A stretch of 64,000 nucleotides of DNA from Monosporascus cannonballus (Eukaryota; Ascomycota; Sordariomycetes; Xylariales), in NCBI GenBank assembly GCA_004154925.1, contig QJNS01000050.1, positions 124,001-188,000 on the forward strand, read 5' to 3'. The position numbers and the translations under genes were made by a program. Of this stretch, positions 13,090 to 25,916 are shown in pieces; position 1 is the stretch's first letter, and the number at the start of each line of letters is the position of its first letter. The notes under the pieces are model-generated. The model was not told where the DNA came from. It saw only the letters and a list, made by a program, of their open reading frames with translations, and did not search any database.

Positions 13090-14400
13090 AAGAAAATACG
13101 GATTTTTAATTAAATTTTTATAATACATCCGGAATATTACAGGTTTAAGCAATTATTTAAAAATAAAGGAAATTATAATTTACTATTACATAATTAATAA
13201 AACTATCGAATATTTATTAAAAAAGAATATTATTTTAAGTTTTATAAAATTTATTATATAAACTTAAAAAAATTAAAAGCGTTATAAAAAAGTCTAAAAT
13301 TTAATTTAAAAAAAGGATATATTTAATTTTTTAATTTTCCTTTTAACTATCTCATTTTTATAGTATTAAAAACTAAAAATAATAAACAAAAAATTAATAA
13401 AAACAAAATTTCTATTTATCGAAAAATAATTAATTATAAATAATTAAACGATATTATAATTAAAAACGGATATCCTTTAATATTTATAAACATTTTTAAA
13501 AAATATTAACAAAGCCAAATAATTTATGGTATTTAATTTCCGTAATAATTATTACCGTATGTAAATAATTTTAAAAAAATAAAAAATAACGTTTAAAACG
13601 GTACATGGACTGTATAAATATAAAATAATACCGATAAGACTTATTAATATTTTTATTAATTTCCAAAGTTTGATCAAAATTATTTTTAAATAGTTTTTGG
13701 ATAAATTCGTAATTATCTACCTCGACGATATCCTTATTTATTTCGAAACCTTAAAAAAACATAAAAAATATATAATTTAAGTATTTAAAACTTTAAATAA
13801 AGTAAATATTTAAATTAACCTTGTTAAAAATATTTAACATACTTAAAAATTAAATTTTCTAGAATATATATTTACCTTTAATTAAATACAAATTTCATAA
13901 TTTAAAATAAAAGCAATTAAAAATTGGTTTATTCCTAATAAGGCGACCGTTATCGATATCCGATAGATTTTGGGATTTACGGGTTATGTACATATCTTAA
14001 TTAAGGGATACGAAAATATAATTAGGCCGTTAACAAAATTTATTATCAAAAAATACGAAAAAACAGAATTTAAATTTCTAAAAGATATAAAAAAAGCATT
14101 CCAAATATTAAAAAATATAATTATTAATAAACCTATAATAAGATTACTTAATATAAACAAAAGAAAACGCCTAAAAACGGATGCTTCAAACTATATATTA
14201 GGTGCCGTTCTAAAACAACTAAAAGATAACGGCAAATAGTACCTAATAGCATATTACTTGAAAATATTCCGAAACATAGAATTTAAATATTTAATTTACG
14301 ACAAAAAGCTGCTAACGATTATTAACGTTTTTAAAAATAAGAACTTTTCCTTAATAAAACGAAAAAAACCTTTCGATATTTACTTTAATTAAAAATATTT
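13090..14400 (+). pseudogene. A1 reverse transcriptase and RNase H relic
   Basis: The polymerase active site is intact as YLDD at 13718-13729, within VIIYLDDILIYFETLKKH. An unbroken stretch (13970-14239) covers the connection and the start of RNase H: LGFTGYVHILIKGYENIIRP, then KTDASNYILGAVLKQ, which matches the gypsy TDAS..LGAVL block with its catalytic Asp. It continues past a TAG to YYLKIFRNIEFKY near 14250-14290. Upstream and downstream are interrupted by TAA/TAG at Gln/Trp positions. Confidence 0.88.
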
Positions 14401-14699
14401 TACTTAATTTATAAAAACTTAAAAATTAAATAAAGGATATAAAAAATAAATACTTTTTTAATCTAAATTTAATTTTAAGATATATTATATCAAAAGACAC
14501 AAGATATTTAAGCCGATATTCTTAATTATATAAGAAATTATAATTTTAAAACCCTTAAAAAACATATAAATATTATAATACAATAAAAACGGTATTAAAT
14601 AATTATGCAAAATAATAAAAAAACTAATATCAAACTTTTTAATATGATTCCGGAATTTTTACGATTCGGAAAAAAAAAATTTAACAACTAAAAAAATAA

Positions 14700-16060
14700 C
14701 CAAAATATTAATTACTGTACTATGACAAAATTTATGTTCTTAAATATTAACAAAAATAATTTGTAAAAAAGTTCCATAAAAATCCATTATACGGATATCA
14801 AAACATTTTCAAAATTATTAAACGATTATAAAAGAAATATAATTTTCCAGAATTACGCCGGATAGTTACAAAAATAATTAAAAATTATAACATTTGCAAT
14901 AAGGCAAAAATAACTTGCCATAAGCCCTATAAATTATTACAACTTATTAAAATTCTAAATAAGGTATAAAATACTATAAATTGAAAATTTATTATTAATG
15001 TATTTCTATTTAAGGACCTAATTACTAAAATCGAATACGACAAAATATAAGTAATTATTAATAAACTTATTAAATATAGGTACTTTTTACTATTTAACAA
15101 AAACGCGACAGTAAAATAATTAGTTTATGCTTTTATTAAATATTACCTTAATAAACATAAAATACCAAAAGAGATTATTTTTAATAAAACTACGCTTTTT
15201 ACTTTAAAATTTGGCACCAACTTTTTCAAATAAATTAATACCAAATTTAAATTCTTAATAATATATTATCCCTAAACGGATAACAAAACCGAAAAATTAA
15301 ATTAAACCTTAGAACAATATTTCCGAAGTTATGTTAATTATTAATAAAGTAACTAAGAAAAATTTTTACTATTGGTATAAATCCGATAAATATTTAAATT
15401 TATAAAAATATAAGCATATTCCCTTATATAGCTATATACGGATGTAACGTAAAAACGGAACGTTCTAAATAACCATTTAATAAAATACCAAAGATTATTA
15501 CGATTACCTTAAAAATAAAAATATTAATAACAAAAATCAAAACAGTTTATATATGTTTTCAAAATAAATTACGATTTTTTTAATAGCAAATAACCAAGTA
15601 TTATAATAAGAAAAGAATTAAGGGATTAATTTTAATAACAAGAAATAAAGTTTACTTACTATGCTAAAAATAAAACGTAACCTTAAATATTTCATAAATT
15701 AAAACAAAAAGATTTAACGACAAACTTAATTTTAAAAGATTTAACTTATTTAAAATTAATAAAATAATTTCCAAAACTAATTATTAATTATCGCTACCCA
15801 AAAACATAAAAATACATGCCATTTTCTATATTTCCTTATTTAAATTAACACCTAAAAACGCCTTATTATAACCAAACCTAAAAATCGAAAAAAACGATAA
15901 CGAATACGATATTAAATAAATATTAAATTTCAAAATAATCAAAAATCAAATCCAATACTTAATTAAATAAAACAGATACTTATACGAAAAAAACTTATGG
16001 AAATTATTTAAATATTTAACGAATATAATAAACCTAATTAAGATATTTTACCGCCAGAAT
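14700..16060 (+). pseudogene. A1 integrase and chromodomain relic
   Basis: The integrase zinc-finger end reads ICNKAKITCHKPYKLLQLIK (about 14888-14950). The catalytic core is seen in EYDKI.VIINKLIKYRYFLL (about 15031-15095) and in the LGTKFKLSTAYHPQTDGQTE-like segment near 15235-15300. The chromodomain follows at about 15930-16055 as NQIQYLIK, a stop at the expected Trp, then a Trp-containing segment and NLIKIFYRQNPN. This places A1 among chromoviruses. Chromodomains direct integration to marked chromatin, which suits the location. Confidence 0.82.
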
Positions 16061-16766
16061 CCTAATTAACTATCTTTAATATAGCCAAAGTTATAAATAA
16101 TAACGGTTCCCCGCTTAAATTTAAACCTTTGGCGTTTTAATCGAAAAAAGTAAATGTCTTAAGTATGGCGCTTATCTTTAAAATAAGCTGCATTTATTCC
16201 GTTTTCATACGCCGTCGTTCCTTTTCCATTTTTTTCGCTCCTTTAATTAGTCCAATTCGTAACCTTCGAAAAGTAATTATAACCCTTTTTCCTTTAAAAT
16301 ATTTTCTTAACAACGTAAACGTTATAATTTATTTTTTTTTTTAAATATTTCCCTTTGAAACTTTCGCTGCAGTTTTACGAATTTGTTTTTAATAATGCGA
16401 TATTGACTTAAAAACGGTTAATTTTAAAACTAATATTTTCTAACGAGGACATAATAATCGCTATTCCGTTATAATAACGTTAACGACAAATATAATAATA
16501 ATAACTTAAAATACTTTTTGTTATAAAATACTTAGATTTTCCGGATAAAAAATAACCGGAATAAGGTAATACCTTAAACCTAAACTTAAAACTATAATTA
16601 AACCTGTTATCGCAAATTTGACGTTAATTTGTACGGAATTAGGGTGTCGATTTTTTTGCCCGACGCGCCATAATAAATTAACAATAAGGAAAAATAATTT
16701 TTAATTAAAAAAAGGAATACTTACCTTTTTATCTTTGAGATAAAAATCTTAAAAGAAAATGAATAA

Positions 16767-17188
16767 TATGACAGATCTCTAAACGGACATATTTTAAAAA
16801 CTCTAAAACTATAAGAATAAAAAAGCTCCACACTTGAAGTTAGGTAATTTAAAATAATTTAACTAATTTATTAAATTATATAAATTATTATGATCTAGAT
16901 AATTTAATAAATTTAAGAAATTAATATTATACCGGTAAAATAAAAAGAAATATAAGACTTCAGATTTCCTATATAAATAATTACTTACTTAATTTCGCTC
17001 CTTAACTATTAATCTAAGCTCTTAATCAAAAAGGCAACGACACCGTTTTTTAATTAAGGGAAAAGTCTTTAAATCTCTTTAACGAACAAACCCTTAAATC
17101 ATTCTTCGCCTTATTGTTACCTGCAAATCAAGACCCCATTTCGGATATTGCTCATACCTCCAGGTGGATATATAACAGGTTCGTTACA
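16767..17188 (+). repeat. 3' LTR of A1
   Basis: It matches 9961-10380. The start TGTTAC has become TATGAC. It ends GGTTCGTTACA at 17188, followed by the TAAAT target duplication. Its last 150 bases (CAAATCAAGACCCCATTTCGG, CTCCAGGTGG) are less mutated than those of the 5' LTR. Confidence 0.92.
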
Positions 17189-17502
17189 TAAATATGAAAA
17201 AATAATTTATTCGATAAAAAGAAATTGCAAAAAAATTCAAAATAATTAATACGGTTTAAAGGAATAATATGCCGGCAATAACAATAAATATAACAGTTTA
17301 ATACGTTAAATAAAAAAATACAAATAAAGCTCGATAAATTCGAATAAGAATTAAAAAAAAGGGTACTTATAAAAAAGCTGTAAGATAACGAAACCTAGAG
17401 GAATTAAAAAAAATTTTAAGAAAAGCTTTAACCGCAATAATAGGAAACGTTAATAATTTTATCACTTTAAATATACGAATCGGAACGTATTGGTATACCG
17501 TA

Positions 17503-17690
17503 ATGGTAGATTACGGAACTTTGGGCGGAAATTATATTGTATTAAATATGATTAATAAGTTTAAATTATTATGGAAATATAAATTAAAACGTTATACAGC
17601 GACGAATGCCGAAAGTCAGGAATTCGCTTACGATAACGGAAAAACCATACGCGAAATTAATCACTTCGAGATTTTTGTCCGAAGATAATA
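17503..17690 (+). pseudogene. B1 aspartic protease relic
   Basis: An open stretch begins MVDYGTLGGNYIVLNMINKF. The VDYGTLGGNYI segment corresponds to the retropepsin active site (D-S/C-G-A-x-G-N-F/Y-I), with Cys or Ser changed to Tyr. The catalytic Asp is present. The rest reads NAESQEFAYDNGKTIREINH. The matching region in B2 reads MDYGILGGNYI at about 58340 on the - strand. It sits just after A1 in B1, so A1 separates gag from pol. Confidence 0.75.
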
Positions 17691-18079
17691 TTAAACGGTT
17701 AATTTCGATATCGTTTTATTTAGGAATTACGATATAATCTTAGGATTGCCATAAATACGTTAATACGAAGTTTTAATTAACGGTAACACTAGCCAGGTAA
17801 AATTCGTTTTGTTCTTTATTAATAAACGAAAAAAAAATTTAAAATTTTAATATTTAATCGATAATGGCGACAAATGCAAGCATAAGGACATAACAAATAC
17901 CTTACCACCTAAAAGAACAAAATATAAAAAAAACTAAATATCAAAAGAAAATACAACGTATCGGTATTATTATTAAAATAAAATCAAAGCAACTGAATAA
18001 CAATTTGGAATAAGAAAAATAATAACCCCAGAAATTAGAAACTTTGATTAATATGTTACCATAATATTACAAATACAAA

Positions 18080-19400
18080 TAGCTTTTTAAGAAAAAACTT
18101 AATACTAAATTATTAAAATATAACGAATAAAATTACGAAATAATCCTTAGGGAAATATTTTTCACCAAGTTTTACCCTATTTATAATTTTAATAAAAACA
18201 AATTATATATTTTTAAAAGATATTTGGAAGGTTTATTATAAAAAAGATAAATTCGACTTTCGAAATTATTAACAGGATATCTAATATTTTTCATGCCTAA
18301 AAAAAATTACAACTTATAATTAATTATTAATAATTAAACGACATTATTATTAAAGATTAAATATTATTATACTTAAATACAAAAATAAAAAACCGATTTT
18401 ATAAAACTAAATGGTTTATAATCTTTAATCATAAAAATATATATAACCTTATTAAGATTAAAGAAAATACGAATAAAAATAATTTTTGAAACGAAATACG
18501 GATTATTTAAGTATTTATTTACGTTAATAGGACTTACGAACGTACCAATAATCTTTTAACGGATAATAAATTATATGTGACGAAAATACCTTAATATTTT
18601 CGTTATTTATTATCTTAATAATATTTTTATTTTTTCAAAAATAGAAAAAATATACGCAAAATACGTTTATAAAATTCTTTAAGCTTTATAAGATATAAAG
18701 CTATTTACTAACGCAAAAAGAAAATTAATTCCATTTATAAAAAATAAAATATCTAAGATATATTATTATTCTAGGATATATTAAAATAAACCTTAAAAAA
18801 ATCTATATAATCACAAAATAACAAACGTTAACGATAATTAAAAAGGTATAAGTATTTTTTGGACTTATTAATTATTATAAGAAATTTATTCGAAATTTTA
18901 ACAAAATAACCATACCTTTAACGAATATTACGAAAAAAAAGAAATTTATATGGACGCTAAATACGGAAAAAGCATTTCAAAATATTAAAAATACGATTAC
19001 TAACAAATTAATACTAATTATGTACGATTTAAACCGTTTCGTTAAATTAAAAACCGATATTTCGGATTACGTGTTAAACATAATAATCGAATAACGAAAT
19101 AATTAAGGCAAATTATACTTTATTGCATTTTTTTGGTATGAATTAAAAAAAACCAAATTTAATTATAATATTCCAAATAAGGAATATATGGCTATTATTA
19201 TGACATTTCGAAAGTTTAGGTATTTCTCAAAGGGAAATTTATATCAGGTTAAGGTTGATACAGATTATCAAAGTTTTACCCAATTTATTACGATTAAGGA
19301 ATTTATAAAACGATAATTTTAATACGTAAAGAAATTAACAAATTGCGATTTCGTTATTATTTATAAAAAAATTAAAAAACAGTAAAATAAATATTTAAAG
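18080..19400 (+). pseudogene. B1 reverse transcriptase and RNase H relic
   Basis: Readable blocks are FETKYGLFKYLFTLIGLTNV (about 18486-18545), the gypsy FxTRYGxYEYLVMPFGLTNA motif, and the polymerase site at 18611-18622, where YLDD has become YLNN by two G-to-A changes. RNase H follows from about 18870: GLINYYKKFIRNFNKI, then VKLKTDISDYVL near 19040-19070 with the first catalytic Asp kept, then IPNKEYMAIIMTFRKFRYFS and VKVDTDYQSF. Both catalytic Asp of the polymerase YxDD are lost, so this copy is dead apart from its stops. Confidence 0.88.
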
Positions 19401-19479
19401 TAAACGATTAAACCTTAAAGATAAATTAACCAAAATTAATTATATAATTTTCGATATTATTATAAAAAAATACTTACAT

Positions 19480-20350
19480 TTATGAAAAATTGCGACGATT
19501 TGGGCAGTACCTAATAATATATATTAGAAAATTTAAAAGTATAATGATAATTTCCCGGAAAACCAAAGAATAAATAAGATATAAATACCAAAAAAATACG
19601 AAACAAATTTAATACGAAAAATATACGAATATTAATTATACGGATATCCAAAGATTTATAAAACCTTAAAACGATTTTAACGCATATATTCTTTTTTTAA
19701 AATAAAATTAATAATATAAAAAATTATACAACAATACGATATTTATATTAAAACAAAGGCTCGACCATATAAGCTATACGGAAAATTACAGTTATTATTA
19801 ATTATAAAATAATTATTATATTTAATTATATTCGATTTTATTATTAAGTTTTTTATGTTAAAAAGCTTAATTAATAAAATATATTATAATAGTATTTTCG
19901 TAATTATCGATCCATTTACGAAATTCTCTTATTTTCTATTATATTATAAGGATATAAATACCGAACAATTAATATATATTTTTTTAAATATATTTGTAAT
20001 ATATACGAATTATTAATCAAAATTATATTAAATAAATAATTAATATTTTTATCTAAAATTTAATAAAATTTAATAATATAAATCGAATTTAATTATAAAT
20101 TATTTAACGTATTTAAATTTTAAAACTATATTTACGATATTATATTAATTACGAATAAAATAATTAAATTAAAAAATTATTAATCGTTTATATAACTTAT
20201 AATATTAGTTATTATGGAAATATTAATATAATATTTATAAATATAAATTTTGGTTTTATTTGAAAAATTTATAAAAGAATATGTAATAATAATCCAATTA
20301 ATATTAAACTAATCCTTACGTTAAAATAATTTTAAGAATTATATTAAAAA
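19480..20350 (+). pseudogene. B1 integrase relic
   Basis: The zinc-binding end reads QYDIYIKTKARPYKLYGKLQ near 19734, with Cys changed to Tyr. The core follows: KSLINKIYYNSIFVIIDPFT near 19860-19920, the gypsy YDSILVIVDRFTKF block in which the catalytic Asp is kept, then KFSYFLLYYKDINTEQL. The later DDE residues are not readable. There are many TAA/TAG codons at Gln/Trp positions. Confidence 0.8.
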
Positions 20351-20654
20351 TTAAAATTAAAATTAAAATTTATACGAAATTAAATAAATAAATATTATAA
20401 TTAAAAAAGATTAAAAAGATTAACTTTCGAAAAAAGGAAAATAATTTTCTTAATTACCAAAATTATTTAAATAAAACGAATTAATAAAAAAATTAGATTT
20501 TAAATATATTAATTTATATAAAATCGTTAAGAAAATCTTAAAAAATAATTACTAATTAGAAATTTTACTAAAAATTAAATTTTATCTAATTTTTATATGT
20601 TTTTATTTATATTAATAACAAATATAATTAAAATATATACGGCATAAAATTATA

Positions 20655-20820
20655 TGGAAATAAAAAACAAATAAATATATAAAATAGAAAGATTTTCGAT
20701 ATACGAAATAAAACGGATTTACTTAATACTTAATTAAATGAAAAAAATATCCAGATTTCGAAAATGTTTAATAACTTATTAAAAACCTTATTAACGCTTA
20801 ACGTTTATTAAAAAACTTTA
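20655..20820 (+). pseudogene. B1 chromodomain relic
   Basis: At the C-terminal end of pol the frame gives KDFRYTK, NGFT, YLIK, then KKYPDFENV, LIKNLINA and RLLKNF, separated by TAA/TGA codons exactly where Gln and Trp stand in the chromodomain consensus (QYLVKWKGYPDxENTWEP..NL). The aromatic-cage Trp residues are the ones lost. This identifies B1 as a chromovirus. B2 should carry the mirror copy at about 55068-55233. Confidence 0.8.
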
Positions 20821-21441
20821 TTAATAATAATAAACGTATCCTAATTAAAAATTAACTAATTAATAACCGGAATATCGGGTTAATCGGTTACAGCCTGCAT
20901 TAACGTAATAATTATAATAACAGCCTTTAATTATTTTTATTTTTTTTTCGAAACGCTTAAATTTTTCTATGGCCTTTATATTTTAAATATTATTACGAAA
21001 TATTTTTATATTATGGCGACAAAATAACCGCCTTTATTTTTATAAAAGGTTTAATTTATTAATAACGGTACATAACGTTTTACGAACTTATTCCTTTTTA
21101 CGTTTTAAACGGTTTTCTTCATTAAAAACTTTTTAATATTCGGCCTCCGAAAAACCAAAAACGTTATAAAAATCCTCATAATAAATACATTACGTATATT
21201 TTAAAAACTTTGGAACAATTTTATATTCCGTATTTCCTTTTTCGTAACGAAAATAAAAAAAATATTTTAAAATTAAAACATTTAATACGTTCTGAAAAAA
21301 TTAAAACATTAATACATTTACGGAAACGAAATTTTTCGATTCGGTCTAATATAATAAGCATATAAAAAAAGATTATTTATTAAAATTAATAAATAAATAA
21401 TTTAATTTTTAAGGATAAAAATTTTGGAAAAAAGGAAATCA

Positions 21442-21836
21442 TATTATAACTTAACGGTTTTAATTTCTTTTTAAACGGTCGGGATTATAAAAAGGTTAAT
21501 TCCGACCTAAGCCCAAATATTACGTAACTAACTTAAAGGTTTTAAGGCGCCAAATACCTTAAGCCCCTTAAGCCAGTAAAAAAACTTAAAGGGCTTAACG
21601 AACTTAAGGATTTAAACCGTTTAAGTACTTTAAGCTAAAATAAGGCTATATATATTTGTTATTCTATAATTTAAATAACTTTAGTTTACAATATAATATC
21701 GTTACCCAAAATACCTTTGGTATTACGAGACGTAATATATTACTGTATTTATTGCTCAGATTTCCACGATATTTCTGCTAACATAAACCCGTCGACTTAA
21801 GGTTTAATAGTTAGTTAAACCTTATAGCTCGTCACA
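21442..21836 (+). repeat. 3' LTR of B1
   Basis: It matches 7911-8305. TGTTAT at the start has become TATTAT, and it ends CGTCACA followed by the target duplication CAAAA (21837-21841). A purine-rich tract, GGAAAAAAGGAAATCA, directly precedes it and is the likely polypurine tract. Confidence 0.92.
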
Positions 21837-21841
21837 CAAAA

Positions 21842-22460
21842 CAGGACAAGGTATACGGGCGGCCTCGAAAAATACTGATTATGACCGTACGGCGACAGAT
21901 ATTAATCCTAGTTGCAAAAGGATAAAATCACAAAGCGTAATTAATAAGGATTTATTGCAAACCCGGGATCCTAAACGTTTCGAACTGATATCTAAAGAAA
22001 AGCGGACGCCGGAATAGCTATACCAATAGCGAAAAAATGGCTTTCCTAATATTGGCGAAAAATATCCATATTATTTATTTACCCGCATAATCGATCCCCT
22101 ATCCCAGCTATTTAACCCGAACTAAGGTACCTTAAGGGTTAGAAAGGATAGGAATATTTCAAAAGCCAATATAACGAACTCAAAAAAAACCAAAAAATAA
22201 GATTCAAAAAATTTTAATTCGGCGTCGTAAATTAAGGGCTATAAGTTAAAGAGATAATTGGTTAATAGCCGTAATAAATTACAATTCGAATCGCATAATA
22301 TAAAATTCCGTTAATACTCTTAACTAAAAAAATTTATTACATATATTCTAAAGCATATAATTAATCCGGATTAAGATGAATTAATATCCCGTATAAAGCT
22401 TAATAAATTAAAAACTAATAAGAATAACGAATTTAATAAAGAAATAATATATTTATAATT
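21842..22460 (+). pseudogene. Unknown ORF relic, 3' part
   Basis: This continues the frame of 7727-7910 across the B1 insertion: GIRAASKNTDYDRTATDINP, then SVINKDLLQTRDPKRFELIS, a block with two TAG (Trp-like) codons, NGFPNIGEKYPYYLFTRIID, and on to about 22460. Nearly every stop is TAG or TAA in a Trp/Gln-compatible position, so this was a long real coding region. The first 300 bases are far less AT-rich than surrounding DNA, suggesting a single-copy or young sequence hit mainly by spread of RIP. I recognise no domain. It could be a host gene or an unknown transposon ORF. Confidence 0.55.
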
Positions 22461-25400
22461 TTAATTAATATTATTTAGATATTTATAGTTATCGGGTTTT
22501 ACGACCGTAACGCCGCATCGAAACCGAATACGTTTTTTATTATTTGCCCTAATTAAAACCGGCAAAATTTCCTTTTTTACTTTTTAACTTAATATCGCAA
22601 TTATCCTTTAATTTATTACTAATATTATTATCCGATAAGTACCGTTTATTTTTAACGTATAATTTTTTAATTTCGATAAAAATTATTATTTTGATTTCTT
22701 TTTCTAATATATTATTTATAACGTCAGGTTATGAATTATTACGTTTTGGCGACGCCGGCGATTCCGATAACGATATAAAAGCAAACGAATTATGCGAATA
22801 TAAGTACGGTAATAAAGGCGGGGCTAAAAGGTTAAAAATATTTAGGAATAATAGGTTCTGTGCCGACATTATAAATAAAAGGAACGAAATAAGCTTTTAC
22901 TGAAGATTACCTAATATATTACGAATTACGCATATAAATATAGGCGTTATTATAACCGAAATTGCAACTCCAAGTTATAAAGGTATATAAACTATATACA
23001 GGTTTGGTATTTAAATTATTGGGATTACCGTTAAACCGTTAATTACCAATTTAAACCGAACGATTATATACGGTATGCTTTAATTAGGACGGAACGCGAC
23101 TTAAGGCGGCCTTGTAATTTTTTCCGATATTTATCGAACTTATAACGCAATAATAATCCGTAACTTATATAAATCGGTTTGCGGCATGGAAATATAATGC
23201 CGTTATTTCTGATTAAGTAAATTCCGCCATTTACGGAAAATTACCTATACTTTCTGTAAAATCAAAAGTATAGCTTTTTCATATATTACATATAACGCAA
23301 AAAATAAACGGTTTTTTAAAATATCCTAATATTACTATTTATAGAAACTAAGAACCGCTTTAACAAATTTAATTATATTCTGAATTAAATATAAATTTTT
23401 AATTTCGTTTAACTTATGTGGAAATTTATTAAATAAAAACCGTTTAAGTTTAATAAAAATATATATTTATTTTGCCTTTTTACCGTTAAGCAGAAACAAC
23501 CGCGCAAAAACTAATTCGTTCGCTCGTTATTTACATTAGGACTTTATTATTTCCTAAATAGCCGCCTTTACCGAACCGATTTTTGGTTATTTTTACGTAA
23601 ATATTTTCGAATTTAAAAATTCGGGTATATAAATGAAATTAAACGTATATATGTTATAACAAAATTCAACCGGAATTAAGTTATTACGATTTTTTCTAAT
23701 ATAATAATTTCGTTTTTTTAAATATATTAATATCGCCTTGCATATAAAATTGCCGTTAAATAACGGATATTATTAAGGCCTTATTTTTATCCGGTATTAC
23801 AAATCAAAATCACTTTATTTCGGAAGTTTACGGATAATATTTTAACCGGCCGAAAATTAAAATTGAAATTTGATAATTATTTCATTTTAATTAAAATTAT
23901 TTATAATAAATTACGTATCGTTTTTCTTATTATCTAAACCCGCCATATCGCTTTTTATTATAACCTTTATATTTTTATAAGTAATACGGTTTTTAACATG
24001 CCGGGCCTAAATCGTTTTCGTTATTTTAATTTTTTTAAAATAAATAACTTAATTTTAGATTTATTAAATACTTAATAAAATATACATAATATGGCTTATT
24101 TATAATTAATTATATTTAATCGTTTATAATTATAAACTGTTTAATTAAATTATTATTATAAACCTTGAATCGAAAAGATTTACGGTATATTATATTATAT
24201 TATTCGATTAATATCCGGAATATTTATATTTAATCTAAAAATAATAATACATACGACGATATAAATAAAATTATTTAATTGCTTTAAATTATTATATACG
24301 TAAATTTAATTTCCGTAAAATATTTCGGAATTATAAAACTTAATAATTTTTTATAACCTTTAATAAATACCTTTCGTTTATTATAATCCTAATTAAGTAA
24401 TTATAAATATTTATAATTTTTACTTTATTATTAACATAAATAATAATATTAATAATAAAACGTAAATTATTAAGTTAAATTAAAAGAATATTACTTAATA
24501 ACTTAAATATATTAATTATTAAAAAATTTAAATATCCTTAATTTGAACGTTAATTTTTAAATATAAAGAAAATAATAATATCGATTTCGGGATAATTAAT
24601 ACTGAAACGCCGGACCTCCGCCTTATAATTATATTTAATTAAATCGCCAATTTAACAAAAACCACCATATTTCGCAATTTCTTTTATAATATTATTAAAA
24701 GTTTTTATATACGGAAATAAAAATATATAAGTAAAAAAATAAAACGCAAATTACGAATATTAATATATTTAAGCAGGAAATATTTTTATTTTAATAATAA
24801 ATATATTTCGTTAATAATAACCAAATTATATTATCGTTCGAAATTAAAATTAAATATAATAATTTGGAATTAATTATTCGATATTTATTTAAAACTAAAA
24901 ATAATATAGTTATATTATTCGGCAGTTATACGGTCGAATATTTTTAAATTAAGTTTTTTCGTATTTGCAAATATTAAGATAAAAATAAAATATTAAATTA
25001 TTAATACAAAAGTTTGTTAATTTCCCGCCGACTTCATTAATAATATAACTTAAATAATAATTAAATTAGTTATTAATAAAACAATTTAAATAATTAAAGA
25101 TTTTTTAAAATTTATTTTAATAATAAAAAAAATGTTAAATTTTCCAAAAATCAAATTATATATCCTATCGATTTATTTTTTCCGTAAAATACGGCTTTAT
25201 TTACCAAATATAATACCTAATATAAGGCGAATAAACCAATAACGCAAAATTTCTATAAGGTTATCGGCCGTACATATAATATTAGCATATGGGTTAATTA
25301 CGTTTATATCGGTAAAAAACCGATAAAGATATCGGATAAAATTAAACGTTTTGCTTTAAAAAATTAAGTATTCAAAAATTTAAAATATTTACCCCAAATT

Positions 25401-25870
25401 TTTGAATATAATACCCGTATTTAGCTGATTAAGAAAAAAATATATTTTAAGGTTTATTATAGGCGATTTTAAACTTTATGTATTATTATTTTAGCTTATA
25501 AAATTATATTATTATCGTACTGGCTTAAGTGGGGTAAAAGGGTATAACATATATTAATCAGAATTTTGGGCTATTTTTTTATTATAATAATTTTTATTTC
25601 GTATTAATTAAAATTATTATTATATTAAAAAATAAAGATTTTGATTTTACGTTAAATTATAAAGGTTAAATTGCTAAAAGCTTTATAATTAATATATATT
25701 ATTAAAGTTAATATTAATAAATTTTGCGAATTTATATAGGAATATACCAAACGGAACGAAAAAATCAGAATTTGTAATCAGACTTTATTTAGGAGGTTTT
25801 GTTATTTTTATAGGTATTATTCTTAAAGGAATTTAGCTAATATATTGGACCCCTGACAAATATTTCTTGA
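22461..25870. other. Degenerate AT-rich DNA, unassigned
   Basis: No family is recognised on either strand. There are moderately CG-containing patches (22500-22560, 22735-22860, 23060-23230, 23480-23620). The longest open stretch, 22691-22903 on the + strand, encodes a 70-residue polar sequence (GDAGDSDND, NKGGAKRLK) with no motif I know. I could not decide whether it is coding or chance. Codon-scale patterns with TAA stops suggest at least one RIP-inactivated ORF, but I could not fix its frame. Confidence 0.4.
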
Positions 25871-25897
25871 TCAAAAGCTATAGCTGTGGCTACGGCT

Positions 25898-25916
25898 GCT
25901 GCGCCGCAGGCGCAGC
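25898..25916. repeat. GC-rich perfect hairpin
   Basis: GCTGCGCC-GCA-GGCGCAGC is an 8-base perfect inverted repeat with a 3-base loop. An outer TGTGGCT (25885-25891) and AGCCACA (25914-25920) form an alternative stem. In a window this AT-rich a 19-base all-GC stem is striking. It sits about 35 bases before the start of the GGGTACCC motif island and may mark an element end. Confidence 0.8.

Larger units (their letters stand above)
9961..17188 (+). mobile_element. Ty3/gypsy chromovirus A1, nested in B1
   Basis: Complete 7228-base LTR element inserted in B1 between gag and protease. LTRs are 9961-10380 and 16767-17188. The flanking duplication TAAAT is perfect (9956-9960 and 17189-17193). Order: gag with coiled-coil start and zinc knuckle, protease, reverse transcriptase, RNase H, integrase, chromodomain, then about 700 bases of noncoding DNA before the 3' LTR. 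A second copy, A2, lies at 29558-36829 in reverse orientation. It is inactive: there are many in-frame TAA/TAG codons. It must be younger than B1. Confidence 0.93.
7911..21836 (+). mobile_element. Ty3/gypsy chromovirus B1, split by A1
   Basis: Full-length LTR retrotransposon relic. The LTRs (7911-8305 and 21442-21836, 395 bases each) are direct copies, and the element is flanked by a perfect 5-base duplication, CAAAA, at 7906-7910 and 21837-21841. Gag lies at about 8640-9672. A complete second element, A1, sits at 9961-17188. Protease, reverse transcriptase, RNase H, integrase and a C-terminal chromodomain follow in the Ty3/gypsy order. Without A1 and its TSD copy B1 is about 6.7 kb, matching B2 (6715 bases). 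All domains carry RIP stops, so it is inactive. Confidence 0.93.

Noticed and set aside
7735..21940. AT-hook-like protein (GRPRK) in the alternative frame across the B1 insertion
   Set aside because: This frame ends soon after the junction, whereas the other frame stays readable for about 600 bases more with only Trp/Gln-type stops.
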